Assembly (NCBI GenBank): GCA_010279815.1
Contig: QEOQ01000207.1
Coordinates: 1,847,307 to 1,911,306 of the forward strand
DNA: 64,000 nucleotides
DNA from: Brachionus plicatilis
Taxonomy: Eukaryota > Rotifera > Eurotatoria > Ploima > Brachionidae
Direction: 5' to 3'
Under the pieces are notes generated by a model that saw nothing but the letters and a program-made list of their open reading frames with translations, had not been told where the DNA came from and did no database searches. This document shows, one piece after another, positions 60,756-64,000 of this stretch; position 1 is the first letter of the stretch; the number at the start of each line of letters is the position of its first letter. The translations under genes and the position numbers were made by a program.

Positions 60756-63700
60756 TCCTAGTTTTGCACAGTATGGTGAAATTTTATTTAAATTTTTGCA
60801 ATTTTAATTCTTTTTTAATTTACTTAGATTTTTTTAAAAAATACAAAAAAAAACTTTCAATATGTTTTATTTATTTATTTGTTTATCTCTTTCTTTAAAA
60901 AAAAACTTAAAAAAGAATTTAATAAAAAAAAATAATTCAATATCAAATTAAAAAGAAATTAAAAAAAATAATTGAAAAAACTAACGAAAATGTTACATGT
61001 TTAAGAATTGAAAAGTTTCGGCTAAATTGAAGAAATAGTAAGGCAGCAATTACACAATGTAGTCGAAAATTCGATTTATCTTGATTCAAAAAAACTGTTT
61101 AATATTCATCCATCAGTCTGACAACCAATGTAAAAAAATGACTCAATACCTCCGACAAATATCTTTCTCTCAATTCATCAAGTCGATTCGGGCAAGTTCA
61201 TGATCAAATTTAAATTTCAAATCAAAATTTTCAGTTTTTGATTTAAATAAAATAGTATTTTTTTTCAATTTTTTAATAAAAAATTACTAAACTTTATTAA
61301 ACATGATTTGTTTAATCTATGCTTAGATGGAAAATTATTTGAATTTTTATCTAAAGTAAATTAAAATCTTAATCGATATTTTGAAATTTTGCAAGACAAA
61401 ATAAAACTTTTTTTCGACGTAATATATTTTTATTAGTATTAAAATATCATTTAAAGCCATAATTTGGATACTTAGATATGGATTTTAAATTTGTCTTTGA
61501 ACTTTTCAAATAAAAATTTTAGAAAAATCAATTAAAAATTAATCAGAGATAAAAGATTTGTTTTTTTTTTTCAATTAAAATACTAAACATCTTATGTTTA
61601 ATTAAAAAAATATTAAAAAACCTAATTTGAACAATTTTTTTTAAGATTATAATATATTAAATTTTGATCATTTGATCATGATCATGAACTTCAAGTTGCC
61701 GTCGATTCGAAATAATTAAAAGTTTGAGTTCATTTGAAGATTCGTAATTTTAGGAGGAAGTATCGTGATTTAGTTTAGGTACTGACCAAACTACTGAATT
61801 TTGAATGACATGTATTATTTTGAAATTGGTTTTTAATAATAAAATTAAATATAAATTTAATCCTATCTATGATTTAGTTCTTGTTTAAATTTAAGTTTTT
61901 TTTTTTTATTTAAAGAATTTATTTACAGACATTCATTAAAAGAAAAATTAAAGTTTAGTATTTGTTGTTCTTAATCGATTTTCTCGCGGGTCAATCAATA
62001 TTTTTCTTGTTTCGCATCTTGTAGTTTAAAATGGTAGCAAAAATCTAGAACCATAATAATAATTGAATTTAACTCTGATTATATTAATTAAAATATTCTT
62101 CTTTTGAATCTAAATATCAAGAATTCAACTCAGACTCTTGTCTATTTAAATTAAATCCCCAAAATTTCAATAGCATCAGCCATTTGTTCAACTTGGACCC
62201 AAAAATTTTTTGACTTACTCATCTTCAACTTGAAAAATGTAACATGTATTAGCTTCAAAGCAATCATTTAATTATTAATTTATTTGTACCCAGCTAAGGC
62301 TCTTAAAGATTAAAAATAAAAATCATTAAAAAAATTAAAATTAAAAAAGTTCAATTAAGTTTTTAAATAATAAATGGAAAAATTTGAAAAGAAGTAACAG
62401 CTACTAGGTGATCAAATACTGAAAAATTCATGAAAGGGAGAATAAATAATAAAACGGTAGCAAACACACCATAGATTAGGATGTTCAATAAATCTTGTTT
62501 CGAAATCTTTTATAATTTGATCAAAATTTTACTTTACCAAAAACATTGTTAAATTATTTATTTTTAATTAAAAGCTGTTTTCTTATATATAGAAATTTTT
62601 TTATACTTCTTATGGGTAGTCTTTCCATAAATGCCTACTTGAATTAATTGATTTGCAATACTTGCATTTGTAGAATCTACAATTTGGTTCTGTTTTGCCT
62701 AAATGTATGTAAAATGAGTTAATTTAAGAAAAATTTACGTAAATTTGCACGAAATCAAATTTTCATCATCAATTATTAATTTACATTTGCAATTTTGTAT
62801 TTTTTTTGGCTGAGATTAGTTAATTTTTAATATATATTATATCAACTAATATTAATATTTAATTACTAAAAATTTCCATTAAATTTACTCTTTTTTACAA
62901 TTTAAAATTAATGAAAAATAATCAGAATTTTCTAGAAAAACACGTGTTTTTGGTATCTTTATTTTTATCCATTTTTAATTAGTAGATTTTAACTAATAAA
63001 ATCTAGTAAATATTCGTCAAATATTATAATTGTACAAAAAATCCGAAAATTTTTTGTAAATTTTCCAAAAACAGAAATTATAACAGTACTATACTGTACA
63101 TTTAAAATAATTTTTGGTCCCTTTTTGGACAACCAACCTTTCACATCAATTTACCATTTTCTTAGAAAATATTGATTCAAAAGGTTCTTCCTAGTCTAAA
63201 AATTTATCGAAAAAAATTCAATTGAAAAAAGCAATTTTTTTTTAAATTGGTTTTAATAATCATCACTGCAGCACATGCTAGTCCAAATAAATATCATTAA
63301 AAGTTTTTAATTACTTAGCTAATAGAGATTTTTTAAATTAGTCAAAATTGGTAATTTGGTTAAAAAATGTTTTAAATATAAACCAATTCATATTCTTATT
63401 GAAAAGTATTTCAAGTGTTTTTTTTAAGTTAATATATTTTGCTTTATTAAACTTATGCCTTTATTTCATGTACACAAATGTTCTCAGTATTCTATAAAGG
63501 ACACTTTTTTTCCTGATCTATTGAGCTCTCAGCAAAAACATCCTCATTGCCCTTTTAGAGTGATAAAATTAATTTTTTTTTAAAGAGAAAGACATTTTTA
63601 ATCGTTCTTAAAGTGAGTTTTTTTAAACCTGTATTAGATTGTGTAAATTTTTTGTTTTTCAAGAAAACATAAGAAGATTTCTGAGGGTGTGTCATTTTAT

Positions 63701-64000
63701 AGGTAATAAATTGCCTTAAAGGATATATTTTGGAGTACTTGTAATCTATGAAAGTAAGTATGTGAAACTAGACTAAAGATGAAGAAGCTGTTATCAATTA
63801 AAGACCCTATTAGAGCATTATAAATACTCAATAGTGTTTTTTTACATAAATTCCAAGATTTGTGGGAAAGTGTTTTTATTATAATTATCCTTTTTTGACA
63901 TATGGATCGAATAAATTCAATATGTGGTTTAAAACATAAGTTTTCGTCAAATTTTATCCCAAGGAAGATCGGACTGTCACTATATAAAATTTGCTTATCA
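60756..64000. other. Gene-free AT-rich right end
   Basis: No coding or RNA gene supported. It contains copy B of the long repeat (61861-62511). From 62512 to the end I see only AT-rich sequence. Confidence 0.55.
61861..62511 (-). repeat. Long dispersed repeat, copy B (inverted)
   Basis: Reverse-complement partner of 49708-50365. Differences are scattered substitutions and small indels, the largest in the A/T run around the middle (near 62310-62360). Confidence 0.9.

Noticed and set aside
1..64000. tRNA, rRNA, CRISPR arrays, operon structure, retrotransposon or viral genes
   Set aside because: None could be seen. No cloverleaf with paired A and B boxes, no regularly spaced direct repeats, and no reverse transcriptase, integrase or capsid-like frames.

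Overview
This is a very AT-rich animal (metazoan) nuclear contig of 64 kb with a 477-base run of N at 59705-60181. Genes are split by many short GT-AG introns, mostly about 45-60 nt, with a few introns of 0.4-1.6 kb. Gene content is animal-like: a POGLUT2/3-type ER glucosyltransferase, a secreted astacin, a TPR nucleoporin, a brain/muscle/liver-type glycogen phosphorylase. The low GC, tiny introns and a Cys-rich, lineage-looking mosaic astacin would suit a rotifer such as Brachionus. That assignment is inference and was not tested.

Layout, left to right: SDHB (+, 5' exon not found; 500-1754); TPR nucleoporin (+, 15 exons, 2105-12641); glycogen phosphorylase (+, 3 exons, 13258-17031); an intergenic stretch with a MITE-like element carrying a 9-bp target duplication; a mosaic astacin metalloprotease (-, 6 exons, 19335-21398); WDR53 (+, one exon, 24106-25179); CEBPZ/Noc1 (-, 14 exons, 25498-28713); MED11 (+, 29319-29882); a DEAD-box protein of DDX5/17 ancestry with its catalytic motifs destroyed (-, 9 exons, 29961-31859); POGLUT2/3 (+, 8 exons, 32022-35689); a possible tiny two-exon gene (35820-36085); an unrecognised protein with an MG N-terminus (+, 5 exons, 36202-38704); about 17.5 kb of AT-rich sequence with no gene I can support; a GC-rich C2H2 zinc-finger gene with five unusual fingers (+, main exon ending 59561); the gap; and a partial, deleted copy of part of the zinc-finger exon (60507-60755) in otherwise gene-free sequence.

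The genes are not an operon or a pathway. They are mostly housekeeping functions (respiration, nuclear pore, glycogen breakdown, ribosome biogenesis, transcription). Exon structures were built by hand from homology to remembered family sequences and splice consensus; for the multi-exon genes with both ends found, exon lengths add to a multiple of three with consistent phases.

The most interesting things beyond gene calls are: a DEAD-box pseudo-helicase with an intact reading frame; at least five foldback (inverted-repeat) elements of different families, four of them inside introns; an astacin with two almost identical Cys-rich modules around crystallin-like and ricin-like segments; a ~650-bp inverted duplication that brackets the zinc-finger gene; and the truncated zinc-finger copy next to it.
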